A DNA stretch of 64,000 nt, taken from positions 62,919,080-62,983,079 of the forward strand of contig CM023538.1 of NCBI GenBank assembly GCA_013350335.1, in the 5' to 3' direction. The position numbers were made by a program, and so were the translations under genes. The notes under the pieces were generated by a model. It did no database searches. It saw only the letters and a list, made by a program, of their open reading frames with translations, and was not told where the DNA came from. Every line of letters starts with the position of its first letter. The first letter of the stretch is position 1. Positions 1 through 12,049 of this stretch are shown one piece after another. Source of the stretch: Chimonanthus salicifolius. Taxonomy: Eukaryota; Streptophyta; Magnoliopsida; Laurales; Calycanthaceae.

Positions 1-71
1 CGCCAATTTATTTTAGAACCTAACCCAAAGAAATCCTTACGCTAAGGATCATATGGCTAGAACTCCTTAAT

Positions 72-82
72 TGGGCTGGGCC
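72..82. promoter_or_regulatory. Paired site II (TGGGCY) motifs
   Basis: TGGGCT and TGGGCC lie next to each other, about 550 bp before the likely first exon of the ABT1/ESF2-like gene. TGGGCY (site II) elements bind TCP factors and are common in promoters of ribosome-biogenesis genes, which matches the downstream gene. The motif is short and frequent by chance, so the link is an inference. Confidence 0.25.
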
Positions 83-280
83 TATAGGCTTCCACCAGGC
101 TGAAATTCAAATTAGCCATACTTTTAACCCAAATTTGAGCCCAAAATCATCTTAGCAGGTTTGAGATTAGATAATCTTTTTTTATAGGTTGTATCATATT
201 GGTTTAGCACTAGCTTAAGTCAATTAACAATTATTATTTAACAAGATGATTCATTACGTGGATAGTTAAGTTGACATAGT

Positions 281-460
281 TTTTTTTTTTTATAATTAAA
301 GTGTTCAGACTTCTAGAGTACTGATTAATCTTTAAGACAATATGTAAATTGTTTATCTACATAAATCGAATAACTCTACGAGTAATCGTTTAAAGTGAAA
401 GTGAAAATCAAATTCAGAAATCCTACTTTTTGAGACGGATTTCCCACTATCACTCCTAAA
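281..460 (-). repeat. Degraded SINE copy (family 2)
   Basis: An oligo-T run is followed by text similar to the other family-2 SINE copies in this window (shared pieces around gtgttcagacttctagagta and ctctacgagtaat). On the minus strand this would be the body and poly(A) tail of a tRNA-derived SINE. It is strongly diverged, and the promoter boxes are hard to read here. Confidence 0.35.
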
Positions 461-620
461 TAGTTAATCATAATTAAATGGTTTATCATTTCTCGCTCAG
501 GTCTGCGTCTCGACCCTAGCCATGCAGATCACTCGACTCGGTTTGGCCGAGTCTTGTTTGGGACACCGAAGTCAAATCCCTTTGTGGTAGGGGTAACTTG
601 GGAAAGAAAAAAAAATAGAT

Positions 621-627
621 AAACCCT
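621..627 (+). promoter_or_regulatory. Telo-box-like AAACCCT
   Basis: AAACCCT sits just before the presumed 5' UTR exon of the ABT1/ESF2-like gene. Telo-boxes (AAACCCTA) together with site II elements mark many plant ribosomal and ribosome-biogenesis promoters. Only seven bases match and the transcription start is not known, so this is weak evidence. Confidence 0.25.
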
Positions 628-629
628 CT

Positions 630-709
630 TCTTCTCTCGCGCAGGTCTCGGCCCTAGCTGAAGTGGGAAACGAGAAGGGGAGTGGAAAAGCGAGGAAAAC
701 CGCAAAAAG
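630..709 (+). other. Possible 5' UTR exon of the ABT1/ESF2-like gene
   Basis: A purine-rich leader ends at a good donor (aaaaag|gttggt at 709/710) and is followed by a T-rich, intron-like stretch. The first coding exon near 3,061-3,086 is preceded by AG acceptors (ctgcag ending 3,066, ttctag ending 3,080), so a 5' UTR intron of about 2.35 kb would connect them. This is inferred from splice signals only; transcript data would be needed to fix the true start. Confidence 0.35.
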
Positions 710-711
710 GT

Positions 712-1780
712 TGGTCTCCCTATTTTATTTTCATTTTACAGATTTTTTTCCTTTCTTTCTTGTTCCCTCTTCTTCATTATTGTATTTTGTGCAGGATTTA
801 CTGATATTTTTAGGACTGAAATTCCGAGAACGGATCAACAGAGTAGGATAAAAAAAGGTCGAATAAGAGGTCAGAGCAGTTTCTTTTTTCTCTATTTTTC
901 AACCAAACTTATTGCAATATTTGAAGCCAGGTGAGCTATGCCAAATATTTTAAGCTAAGCAAGCCTACGTATCGGGTTTCGGGCTAAGAAAAATTTCCAC
1001 TGAAATCTAAAGTTTTCTGTTTTAACTTCTAGGGCCACTTGAAATTAAAATATCGAAGTGCTGAAATTATTGAAGTAGATGGAAATTTCGGCTGAAATGG
1101 AAAAACTTTCAGTCGTTACAGCCCATCTGATTGCAATTATTATTATTGTTTATTTATGATTTTTATCTGTCATCATTTTTGGGCGAAACTAGCAAACCGC
1201 CGGGCGTTTTCGCCGCGTGCGAGCCAAGGGTCCCATGTGGGACCCACTTAATATGAAATCTTATCTGTTAAAATTATTTTTTTTTCTTTTTGAAATGTAG
1301 TTTCAACTGTTTGTAATTTTTGTTCCGTGTATCTTTGCCGTTGGATTAAACATGAGAGGTCAAAATATTTATCCAATGATTTATTTTTAATCTTAAAAAA
1401 TCAAGGGCTAATATGATTCAATGGATCTATTTTTTGCATTACGATAGCCCTCATGATAATCTATCCATCCATGTAATTTTTGTGATTATTAGATTGGGTC
1501 CGCTAAAGAACAGATCTCATGAGAATGGCCAGTGGGCACCACTTGTGCTCATATGGATGCATGACTTTGAAAGCCCTTGACTCGTATATGATAAGAGTAG
1601 GGTGGGCAAAATGTAGATAAGTAAGTGGGATCTTGTGCGATCAAAGAGTCTCCCTTCACCTAAAAAGATGATTTTATAAAACAATTATTAGATCTGCGAT
1701 ACTTTACGTAATAGAGTTTTGGGTAATGAAAAGAAAACCTAAGTAAACAAAGTCAGGACAAAGGAGATGTGTATGCTACA
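712..1780. other. Probable 5' UTR intron or intergenic DNA
   Basis: AT-rich DNA without a recognisable gene. It would be intron if the 5' UTR exon model for the ABT1/ESF2-like gene is right. I see no clear transposon ends here. Confidence 0.4.
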
Positions 1781-1975
1781 TTTTTTTTTAAGACCAAGGT
1801 GTCCAGGCCTCTTAGAACACTTGACTAATTCTTGGGGCACGTGGAAAACTCCCTATCCACACACACTGAGTAACACTATGGGGAGTCGCCCTTTTGTGTT
1901 AAAATGACTTGAATCCAAGACCTCCCGCATCTCATGCGGGTTCTTGACCGTCAAGCCAACCCTCATGGGTTAGAT
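1780..1975 (-). repeat. tRNA-derived SINE, family 2
   Basis: Read on the minus strand, this copy has an A-box-like TGGCTTGACGG, then about 35 bases later a B-box-like GGATTCAAGTC, a body shared with other copies in the window, and a terminal A-run (seen as ttttttttt on the plus strand near 1,780). That layout is typical of plant tRNA-derived SINEs. Other copies are near 281, 9,740 (plus strand), 25,690, 37,443, 50,800 and 55,550. I do not know the family's published name. Confidence 0.55.
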
Positions 1976-1979
1976 GCGT

Positions 1980-2345
1980 ATGTACATTAGATGAGTGGTT
2001 TAACCCTAAAGGATAGAGTTAGAAATGATCGCATTAGGGATAGTTTAAAGATAGTTCCGATAGATGACAAATTGAGAGAAATTCGTTTGAGATGGTTTGG
2101 TTATGTTACTAGAAGATCAAACACAACCCTACTGCGTAGAGTGGAGAGGCTACGGATTGAAGGCATTGGGAAGGGAGAGTGACCTTCGAAAACATGGAGA
2201 GAGGATAAAAAAAAAAAAAATTATGTTAGACTGTGGAGTGACCGATGGTATGGGTTATTAATAGGGTTAATTGGAGAAAAGAACTCATAAAGCTGACTCC
2301 AGAGAGAGAGAGAGAGTCTATTGTGGCTTTATGGTAGAATATCAA
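1980..2345 (+). mobile_element. RTE-type LINE 3' fragment
   Basis: A short open stretch encodes KDRVRNDRIRDSLKIVPIDD followed by KLREIRLRWFGYVTRRS. The words RNxxIR, K(L/M)RExRLRWFGxV and RR are the signature of the C-terminus of plant RTE/Bov-B-type LINE reverse transcriptases. The frame ends at 2,182 and the rest is decayed, so this is a dead 5'-truncated copy. Sister fragments lie at 35.3 and 57.9 kb. Confidence 0.7.
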
Positions 2346-3085
2346 GGAGGTTTCGACTTAGATATAACAATTATGATAGGAGTGTAGATAAGTTAGTAGG
2401 GTCTTATGCGATCAAAGAGTCTCCCTTCACCTAGGGAGGCCAAAATGTTTGGTAAGTTTTAGGGTGGGAGGGAGGGATTTTATTGACTACAAAGATTTCT
2501 AATGGCCAAAATGTTTTATTTGATAGGTTATGGGCTGCCAAAAGAAGGAGATTGTGTTTTCCTTTGAGTGCTTATCACAATCCAAGGAGTGCATTGTATG
2601 TGAAAGTACTCGTTAGGTGGTGTTTGGATGTGCATAAATAGGGGTAGGGCAGATGTTTTCACCAGGGTAAAGGGTTTACCCTTTTCTAGTGGATGCTTGA
2701 GTGGAGAAAGTAGAAGCCACTTATCCACATGCTGGTGCAAACTTTTCTACCGTCAGCGAATTTCAAATCACCATTTACCTCTCCATTTTCTTTCTCCAAC
2801 TGTTTGATGAAATATTTAGGTCTAAACTGTTTCTCCAATTCCACATTTCACCACCTACAGGAGCATAGTAGAATGTGGACCACCTCTGTAGTGGGCGGCT
2901 CCACCTTAGGTGCGCTCCACTTAATATGGTAGCCTCACTTTGCACTTACATCAAAATGGCAAGCTTAGTGTCAGCCTTTTGCATGGTTTCACTATTATGT
3001 TATTGTTTTTTATCATCATGACAGCTTCTTGCTTTGTTGTTATTTATTACTGCTTATTATCTGCAGATATTTGATTCTAGCTGAA

Positions 3086-6000
3086 ATGACTGAGGAAGAA
3101 CGAAATGATCAAGTCAAAACTGATGTTTTTGAGGAAGAAAATGCAATAAATAGAGAAGCTATTGACAAAAAGGCCGAAAGGAAGAAAGAGAAAAGGAAGA
3201 AACGGTATTTGAAGGAAGTTGCCATTGCTGACAAGCGTGGTGTTTGTTATTTGAGTCGGGTTCCTCCTCACATGAACCCATTGAAGCTTCGTCAGATTCT
3301 TTCCCAATATGGTGACATACAACGTATTTATCTTGCACCTGAAGGTACATTGACCATTGTTTGCTTGCTTTGAATATTTGACAGTATGTTTCCTCTAGTA
3401 TGCTTCTTAGAGTATCTTTGGAGTATCTATTCATTTAAAAGAAGTAACCATTCTCCATAAAAATAAAAAACTGTCTCAAGTCTCTTTGGATGTTTATCAT
3501 ATGCTTAGACTTCTAGTGCATTAGATAGAATAGATGGTCTTTCATTTTGCTATGCCTTTTTGAGTGGTTCGGCCTAATGTGTTTTTTTTTTTTCGTTCAA
3601 TTATTTGGGACTCTCCCACTAAATCTTTTCTGCTGCATTCTGATATAAATTATGCCTGGAAGTTATGCTGCTTACTTGCTTAGATGCCTTTATCAAGGAT
3701 TTCTTAAAGCACATTTGCGTTCTACAATTATACGTCATGTTGAAGCAAAAGTTACATTTTGGCTTTGATGTGTGTTGACTACATTATCACTTTGACAGAT
3801 CCTGCTGCTCAAGTGCGTCGTAAACGGGTGGGTGGATTCCGAGGCCAGGAATTTTCTGAAGGGTGAGTATTGGTATAGTTATTAAGGTTCCTTAGTGTTG
3901 TAGATTTAATGAGACATTCCACTAGTTTTATGCTGTAGGATTGGTTGATTGTATAGTTGAATTTTCAATAAATTGGCTATTTTTTACTTTCCCTGGAAAC
4001 TCCTACTTTGTACAACAATGTCTTAGAAGCATTTTATTTATATTTATTTTTTACCATATTTATGCAAAACTGCTTCATTTTTCCTTTGTGCTACTTCCGA
4101 TGCTTTATTTTTTCTTTGTGCTACTTGTGAAGTTTGTCTGGTCACTTGGTTTATATCATGATCATGTGATTATATCTTATGTTTCTAGGTGGGTTGAATT
4201 CACCAAGAAGAGTGTTGCAAAGAAAGTTGCAAAAATGTTAAATGGTGAACAAATAGGTAAGCAGATCAATTATATGATTTGTGAATTATGAATATATAGT
4301 ATTCTGGAGTATTTACAAATGAAACCTTTAATTCTATGATCTGATCATTGATCTGGTGTGCCCAACCCCAGATAGACCATAACCCAAGAAATTCCTCAAT
4401 TGACAAAAGCTAACCTTGAACATGCTGCTGCAAATGGATGCACAAGAAGAAAAACTGAAAAGGTTTTGCATTTGACATAGAGGACAAAGTCTGGAATCAT
4501 CTTCCAGTCACTCCATGTGTTGGTATTTAATTGTGTGCCAGTTGGCAGCTAGGATAAAGGATCGCCATAGGTGTCAGATAGTGAATGGTAATTTTATTGG
4601 AAGGCCAAACTACCAAAAAACCATCTAGAAAAAAGAGCATCAAAGAACAAATTATGTCACAGATCTTATAGTTCCTATCTCATGAAGATAACTGACTTCC
4701 TTAGCCGGTCTGACCTCACTTTAGCTTCTCTAGGAATGATCTCTTTGGTTTCCTTGATCTGATGTAGGTACTTCAGAGGGAAAATACCCCCTCTCAACCA
4801 CTGACTCACTGCTTTAGAATCACCCTCTACCATACCAGCAATAGATTACATCTCATCATTCCACCAATAGGTGTCAGATGAGAATTGGCCCAAACAATTC
4901 AGCAAATCTGGATGCGATAATATCATCTTGCAATCTGGGCTATATTTCTGCATAGATTGTTGCTAATGTTCCCTTCAAATTAAGGGAATTGAATAATTGA
5001 ACCATGATTCTCAAATGGAAAACTTTAGGCCAACATGTGTTGAACTTACCCCAGATTGACGGGTTTATGTTACTTAAATGTGTTACTAGTTATTTTTTAG
5101 TATTTTTCTCTGTCAATTGTTTTCTTTCCTGAAATGAATGTGGAAGTTTTTGTGTTGGCGATTCTCAGGTGCTATGTTCAGGCATAATTTTATGATACAT
5201 TTTTTAGGGTGGTGCTTGATATACTCCAACTCAATATCAGCCTGCTTTTGTTTGACATTAAGGCAGGTGATATTCCAAGTACGAAAAATTGCAACTCATA
5301 AGTTTGAAGGAAGAGAGAAAAGGAGGGGGAAGGAGAAAAGAGAGAGAGGAGGAGGGAGGAGGGGGGAGGGAGATAGGAAGGAGGAGGTAAAGAAGGATAG
5401 GATGGAAGAGTATAACTCAAAAAGTCAACTCTAGATAGATGAGTCAATGGCTATGATTTAAACCCCAAAAAATGTAAGAGGAACCTACACGCAAAGGTGA
5501 GACTTGAGGTAACAAATCAAAGAGAAGACAACCAAGATTTATATAGAAAAAAATAAGCTTAAGAAACCAATAAGTAGCTTGAATATTCTGGATGAAGGGA
5601 CATTCATTTGCTTAACTATGAATTTAATGGTGTAGAAGTTGCAAGTCACTGTATTTCTTTTCCTGCCTATTCCATTCAAGTGAAATCAGCTTGTTTACAA
5701 TTCTTTTATGGGTTGGAAATGGCAGATAAACAGTTTCACATTAACTGGGTTATCCAATCTTGAGTGCCTAATATGCAAGTATTTTCAACATAGGGGCATC
5801 CATCCATCTGGAAGGAAAAGTTTTATGTTGCAATTCCATCATCATCATCATCACTTTTATCCATGTCTTATTAATGGCTCGGTGGGAAGAGGACATCATC
5901 ATTATTATTATTATTATTGATTTATTATTATTTGAACTTTTATCCATGTCTTATTCATGGCTAGGTGGGAAGAGGAGGTCATCATTTTATTATGACCTTT

Positions 6001-8736
6001 GGAACATCAAGTATCTAAAGAAATTTAAATGGGATGATCTCACTGAAGAAATTGGTATGCTAACTCTTTAAATTTCTTTATGTACAATATGACATGGTAT
6101 TTGTATCTATGCTTACTCATTTTGATTTGTGCCACTGCTAATATAGCTTACAAGAATGCCATTCGGGAGCAGAAGCTAGCTTTGGAGATATCTGCTGCCA
6201 AGAGGGAGCGGGATTTCTACCTTTCGAAGGTGCAACAATCACGTGGACTGAACTCTATCCGTGAACGTGCAAAGAAGGTACCCTGTCATTTACTTGAGTT
6301 AAATATACAATTGGCCCAAATTAGTAGTTTGCTTGAGTTATTAATTTGTACTGTTGGCCCTCACCTAGCCAAACTGTTGCAACCCAAATCAAAGTATACC
6401 ATCATTATCATAAATCAAATCTCCTTTATTCTCATAAAGCTATTAGGTAATACATTGCCCCCAGCTTTGAGATGACCCACTATTTCCAACAAAATCCTGG
6501 GTATCGATCATTTGAAATCTAGGAATTGTTGGATCCCCACTATTTGCTTCCTTTGTTGGAATGATGAGAATCTATTGATTTTATATTTGTTCGTTGTCCA
6601 CTTGCTCATGCCTTATGGGCTTAGTTGCACGGTGCTGGTATGTGTTCAGAAATTGAAATGGGTACAAGTTGTTCTATTTAAGACAACCGAAAATTTAGGA
6701 TTTGTGGATTTGGCACAATAATCAAACAATTTTAGTAAGTATTTATTGTGAAAAATATAATAATAACTTCACAAAATTAATGTATAAATTTTACTCAAGA
6801 TAATCAAGTAATAATCATTAAATACCTCAATTAGATTTTAAAGAAAGCACAAAGCATGGAAATATTTTGTTACCACTCCACACAAAACAATGTTAATATA
6901 ACACGAGAAGAATCTGACATATAGACATATTTGACATGGGCATGTCATCTATTTCAAAGAATAGGTGGCTATTGTTGCAGCTTTCTCGTTGTTTCCTATG
7001 ACTTGGATTTCACTGTTTTCATTCTGCTCCCATATGGATTCATAGAGTTTGGGCCCTTTAAGGCTAGGGAACAGTTAGTATGGAAAATGCTGCCTGCCTC
7101 TTTCCATTTCTCCATCTCAATGATGACAATGAATTTTTTTCTTCTGTGGTGTCTCAATGAGGATCAAACCTTTATTTTGTTACTTGCATTGTCCAATACT
7201 GGCTTTTAATGGTGCGTCAGCTGCGACACATCTATAACTTTAAGATTTTATCAGTTGGACAAATTAATTTTTTTAGGTTTGATTTGTTCTTTGGTATGGT
7301 TTGAAAGTGCAGACGCACATGTGGTGGGCTCATCATTGGTTTGGACTGCTGGAAGTATGGGTCTACTTGAACTGTGTGAAAACCCATGCTTGTTATGCTG
7401 GAGTTGATTTGAGTTAAAAGTTGTCCATTTCAATGTTTATCGTGTGCAAGATATCACGTTCCAGTTAATTATTCTTATTTTATTTTGTTATTTTTAATGT
7501 TTTGTTGTGTAAATTGCATTTATACCTATTGATTGGATTCTATTTTTTTATATTAAAATCTTCTCAAGAAACCAAACAACTCAGAATAGAGTCCACATGA
7601 ATCTGTTTTGGCTGTGTTTGGATGAAGGGTGATTTTACAGGGGTCACCCCTCACCTGGGGTCACCCTTGAATACCCCAAGCTTCAACGGGGTATTAAAAA
7701 AAGGTAATGAGAGGCATGATTTTTTGAATTTTTACCAGGTCACCCCTCCTTACCCCCATCCAAACGCAGCCTTTGTTTATTCAGGAACTATCAAGCAGCA
7801 GTATTCTGATCTGACAAGATATTTATCTTCAGACTTATAATTTGGCAGAATTTGAATCTGATTCCAATCAAAAGACACCCTTGCTTTTTTTAATGATATT
7901 TACTATGGTTTATGTACTACTGTATAAATCCATGCACTTGTTCTCTTGGAACAGCTTCTGAGGGCATGCCACTTTGGGGACCCTCCATTGCCGCCCAATT
8001 TCTGCCCCATTCTTACTCTGATCTATCTCCTTATCAGTAAATATCATGTAACAAGATATATGAATATATTATGTCTAATTAGTAGATCTCTGCTGATGTG
8101 CTTGTATTTTCCCTGCAAAGGCTGGTCATCTAGTAACACAGTGATGTCTTCTTGCACTGGAAGGGGACTAACATTGTAAGAAATGAGAGCCAGATGCCTA
8201 ATGATAAAGCCTGTGCCTCGAATTTACTAGTCTCATCAGGCACTTTGATGGGCTACGGCAAACCTGGCTTTACTAATTAGTCATGGTATATTTCTGGATT
8301 TCAATGAATTCTTCCCTTAGATATATTTCAGTTAATTCTGTAGTGGGGAGATAAAATTCTTCTGCATTATGAATTGGAAATCGAAATCATTCAGCGGTCA
8401 CACGGCATAAGAAATTAGTTCCTACACCACCCATATGACTCATTTATTCATTTCTTTGCTGTATATCATTACTACAATATCGCACAGAAGCTGAAGGTCC
8501 AAGAAGGATTGGAGTCTGGTGCAACATCTGACAAACTGGAACCCAAGGTCATTCGTCATTTTAGACAAACAAAGCCAGTTGCAGACACCAAACCGGTGCT
8601 TTCGACAGACATTTTGGCTGGGGTTAGTTTTGTTGGTATTTACAGTTCAAAACTTTCATTTTGTATTTTGGGTGTTTGTAGCATGATGCATTTCTACCTC
8701 CAGGTGTTTGGTGGTTTGGAGTCGTCGTCAAGGTGA
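3086..8736 (+). CDS. ABT1/ESF2-like pre-rRNA processing RNA-binding protein
   Basis: Seven coding exons join in phase: 3086-3344, 3799-3862, 4189-4256, 5965-6054, 6147-6277, 8488-8622 and 8704-8736 (780 nt, 259 aa). All introns are GT-AG. The N-terminus is acidic, then comes a K/R-rich stretch (residues ~32-44, KKAERKKEKRKKR), then an RRM-like domain (~residues 52-150) beginning GVCYLSRVPPHMNP and containing GWVEFTKKSVAKKVA and FYYDLWNIKYLKKFKWDDLTEE, and a helical basic tail. This matches the ABT1/Esf2 family, nucleolar proteins of the small-subunit processome that associate with U3 snoRNP and stimulate the helicase Dbp8 in yeast. The start is the ATG at 3086, shortly after an AG acceptor. 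The third intron contains a LINE remnant and a duplicated acceptor; the fifth contains a MITE. Assignment is by motif recognition. Confidence 0.88.
4375..4960 (-). mobile_element. LINE RNase H-domain remnant in intron 3
   Basis: The minus strand encodes GMVEGDSKAVSQWLRGG and, further on, IPREAKVRSDRLRKS. These resemble the VEGDS..V..WL and PREAN.EADRLAKS motifs of the RNase H-like (RVT_3) domain at the end of many plant LINE proteins. Stops interrupt the frame, so it is a dead fragment lying antisense to the host gene. Its borders are approximate. Confidence 0.6.
5317..5410. repeat. Purine-rich GGA/GAG low-complexity tract
   Basis: A run of A/G-rich triplets (gagagagaggaggagggagg and similar) inside intron 3 of the ABT1/ESF2-like gene. 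ORFs across it are compositional artefacts. Confidence 0.7.
5854..5990 (+). repeat. Tandem duplication of the exon 4 splice acceptor
   Basis: The segment from cttttatccatgtcttatt through the exon 4 start gtgggaagagga occurs twice, beginning at 5854 and 5937, an 83-bp period separated by an ATT microsatellite. The downstream copy has the used acceptor (ctag|gtggga, AG at 5963-5964). In the upstream copy the AG is CG (5880-5881), so it should not splice. Use of the downstream copy keeps the protein in frame with exons 3 and 5. Confidence 0.85.
7610..7771. mobile_element. MITE with GGCTGTGTTTGGATG inverted ends
   Basis: A 162-bp element in intron 5 of the ABT1/ESF2-like gene. The left end GGCTGTGTTTGGATG is the near inverse of the right end CATCCAAACGCAGCC, and internal sequence pairs further (gggtgattttac / ggtcacccc). 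It is non-coding. The target duplication is not clear, so the superfamily is open. A related fragment (ggtgtttggatgtgc) occurs near 2,617. Confidence 0.65.
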
Positions 8737-9735
8737 CGGGGGCACCAAAAGAGGCATACTACACCATACAGATGGTACTACAGATGAGGATCTTGAATTT
8801 GAGTATTCATATGCGGCTTTCTCCTTCATCTTTTCTCATGTCCTTGGAAAAAAAAGGTGTTGAAGTGCACATTCTGGTGGTAGGAATCCTGTGCATGATC
8901 TAGTGGGATTTTTTGGGTCTTTTTTATCTCTTTTTTTCTTAATTTTTTTTTTTTTATCTTATCATATGATCAGATGAAAAAAGAAAAAAAGGAAAGAAAA
9001 AGAGAAGCTATGTTAACTTGTGCTAGCACTCTAGCAGTGTATTTGGGATTGCAAGGAATAGGTCATGTACATGAGGGAAAAAAATTCAGATTGTAAGTCC
9101 TTTTTACACCAATTTTTTTTTTTTTAAATTTATGTGTGGGAAACCGTGAGATACCGAATGTAAAATTTACAAAGTTGTTCGATAAATTTACCTCATCATA
9201 TGAGATCATGTGTGATGGGTAAAACAGCGGCCATTAACTCAATGTTGGTGGATTGTTACCCGGTGGTGATCGGATTGTGAGGCCACCTATTTCCCTTTCT
9301 TGTTCTTACGTTTCATACACCAATCATACAAGAAATTATCTGCTGTGAATGGCTTCACAAATTTTTAGTTTATAAAAAATAAAGACTAAAAAAAATATTT
9401 TTTCCTCTTTTATAGAATGCAGAAAATGTGACATTTTTCTCGTCTTTTAAAAAACATATTTCATATATAGAGAAGAAAATTTAATAAGAGGAAGAGTTAG
9501 CATGTTTAGTTGTTTTAAGTTTTTTTCTTTTCTTTTTACATAATACATTTGTTGTTTATTCTATTATATCATAATCTTCTGTTTTTACTCATTTAAGTCC
9601 ATCAAAACAACATTTTCATAAAAAATTTGATTTTCACTGAGTCAAGCCTTTCTCACTAAGTCGTCCCTTACTAATTTAATACAATTCAAAATTTATTTAG
9701 ACTAAAGCAACTTCCTAGAATTACCATTTTCTTGT
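8737..9735. other. 3' flank of the ABT1/ESF2-like gene; no gene seen
   Basis: This holds the presumed 3' UTR and AT-rich intergenic DNA with several T-runs. A short stretch near 9,120-9,175 (gtgtgggaaaccgtgagata) resembles text near 48,540, suggesting another low-copy repeat. No coding potential is seen. Confidence 0.5.
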
Positions 9736-9739
9736 TATT

Positions 9740-9892
9740 GAGTGAACTCCATTATTATAAATGTGAGCTTCGTTCGGGCCACTCTATGGAGTTACTCTTT
9801 GTCAACTTATCAGTGTGTGGATTGAGAGGTTTACATCTGTTCGTGAAATTAATTTTGCCTCCTAGGGTGAAGATATGTAATTAAAAAAAAAA
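9740..9892 (+). repeat. SINE family 2 copy, partial
   Basis: Contains gttactcttt...cagtgtgtggat...gaggtttacatctgt and ends in an A-run, matching on the plus strand the body that other family-2 copies show on the minus strand. The 5' promoter boxes are mostly lost. Confidence 0.4.
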
Positions 9893-10699
9893 ATGTGAGC
9901 CACTCATATGTACGTAACCTTAGTTTATTGCTATGGCGTCATGTTTGATTGATGTAGACCACTGCCAAATCCCAATGTGAATGAAATTTTAAAGAGTAAA
10001 ATATGAGATGATTCAATTTTAGTGGAACACTCTATTATAGGAGTCGAACCATGTTGTCATGGTCATCATTATAATATTTATTTATGAGAGCCAGACACTC
10101 TAATATAATAATTTTGTTTTGCATTATATAAGTTATTCTTATCATTTCATGATATGGTAAGTGTGATTTCTGATGAAAAATCCCATGAAAGTGATATTAT
10201 TGGAATTACTTCACTTTCAAACATTTATCTATTTGATTTTCTGTTTTTTTAATTGGACCTCACATAGTGAAAGAAACACTCAATTCTGAAGTTAATTTTT
10301 ATTATCTATTATTTATTTTAAACTTTAAATTGAGTGATTAAAATTTAAAAACTCTAAATGAACTAACTTTGGTATACAAAAAATCTAACAACGCTTATAT
10401 ACAATGTCTATAAAATTTTGCCTTGATTGTATAAAAGAAGTCATATTTTTAAGGCCTTCAAAATATCCAACGGTGAAAATTTATTGGATTAGATCAACGA
10501 ATCTTAAAGTCAAATTTTAATAAAAAAAATTAAAACTTTATAGTACTCAAAAAATTTAAATCTGAAATCATAAAGGCTAATTAAATAGAGCTTATATTTT
10601 ACAAAATCAAAAGATCTTTCCAAATTCTATAAATTTAATCAATTTGAGTTTGAGTCTTTCAATCACTTTTGAGTTAGGTACCTTACGCTTATTATTTAT

Positions 10700-10960
10700 T
10701 TATTAAATGAGTTACTCTTGTCAAAAAATTCATCTCATAAAGTGAGGTCTTGAGTTTGATTCAGATTCAATTCCAACAGACCACTTCTTGTAGATTTAAC
10801 CGTTGTATGTGGAATGTCTGTGATATTAGTATCATCTCCAATATAGTGTGGAAATATCCATGTTATGTAAAAAAAAAAAATTTGACTTATGTATCTAAAT
10901 GCATTTGTACAAAAAGTATTTTAGTTAAAAGTAATAATATATTAAATTTGTTAAATGTAA
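10700..10960 (+). repeat. Possible SINE family 1 copy
   Basis: Text with a B-box-like gagtttgattcag, followed by gtggaatgtctgtgatattagtatcatctccaat-like sequence and an A-run, resembles the SINE at 37,128-37,442. It is diverged and its ends are uncertain. Confidence 0.35.
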
Positions 10961-10974
10961 AATCCATCCCGTGA

Positions 10975-12049
10975 TAAACGGGTGACACCAACGTGTCACA
11001 GTCTGCCACGTGACGAAAGCGTAAGATTTTAATTTTAGTATCTTTTCTCTAAGTCAAATTACTCTAACTCAGCTAAGTTATATTCATAGATAATTTTAAT
11101 TTCAAAATGAATTCAATCGACGTACCACAACCACATAAAAAAAGTGGGCAGAGAGATCACATGCCACGTGTCTTTCTATCACGGGTATACACATGACCTA
11201 AAATCTTGTGTCAGAGATTTTCGAGTGGGATAAAAAACGAAAACACTAACTGGGCATGGCAGTAAGAGCAGGTTCTCTTTCTCTTAAAATAGTTATGTTT
11301 TTTTTATAGATTAATTTATTAAATTAAAATATAGATCGTGAACATGTTAATTATAAAAAATTATAATTTTTTTATTTTTATTTAAGTAAATAAAGTTAGT
11401 AAAGACTAAAATACTCCATTTTAACTATATATTTTATTTAGTTTAAATTAAATGAATTATATATTTAACATAAAATTAATAAAGACTAAAAACTCCACTT
11501 CAGCTTGAGTTTGAGAGGAAGTATAAGATATTTTAAGACCTGTTAAGATATGATTTAAATTATTTAATAAAAAGATATAAAAAATATTACAATAAAATTT
11601 AAGACATCTTTTATCATTTTTCTAAGCTGACCCACCTTAATATATATTTAAAATAACATATAAAATTTTTTAAATTCAAATTCATTTGAAAGGTTCGAGA
11701 CCATAATTAATTCAAAGATTACATAATTAAAAGATAACAACATTAAGAATTAAAACAATCATGAAATTTAAAATTAAAAAGTTTTAAAATATCATCCAAT
11801 TCTCTCCTCAAGTCCATTGTCATAAATACTATTCTTGAAATATTAACGGCAGGATATTTTTAAATCCTTAAATTTTTATTGGAAAATTAATAAGAAAATC
11901 TTGTAAAAAGTAATATTTAAAAATAAAAAAATTTACCAAATAATTTACTGAGAATTTATTAATATATACTATTTAGATATTATTATAATATTATCATTTT
12001 TAACATAATTTTATTGAGAATTGACTGCAATACCGACAACACGTGTTGA
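10975..12049. promoter_or_regulatory. AVT6 upstream region with three CACGTG G-boxes
   Basis: CACGTG occurs at 11007-11012, 11165-11170 and 12040-12045 (the last inside the palindrome CAACACGTGTTG). G-boxes bind bZIP and bHLH factors and act in ABA and light responses. They lie about 0.5-1.5 kb before the likely AVT6 transcript start. Between them, 11,270-12,010 is very AT-rich with nothing recognisable. Confidence 0.3.

Noticed and set aside
1991..2182. 63-codon ORF as a small host gene
   Set aside because: Its residues match the end of RTE-type LINE reverse transcriptase, and related decayed copies exist nearby.
5138..5447. Charged ORF with GRREKRRGK-like repeats
   Set aside because: It is the product of the purine-rich low-complexity tract in an intron.
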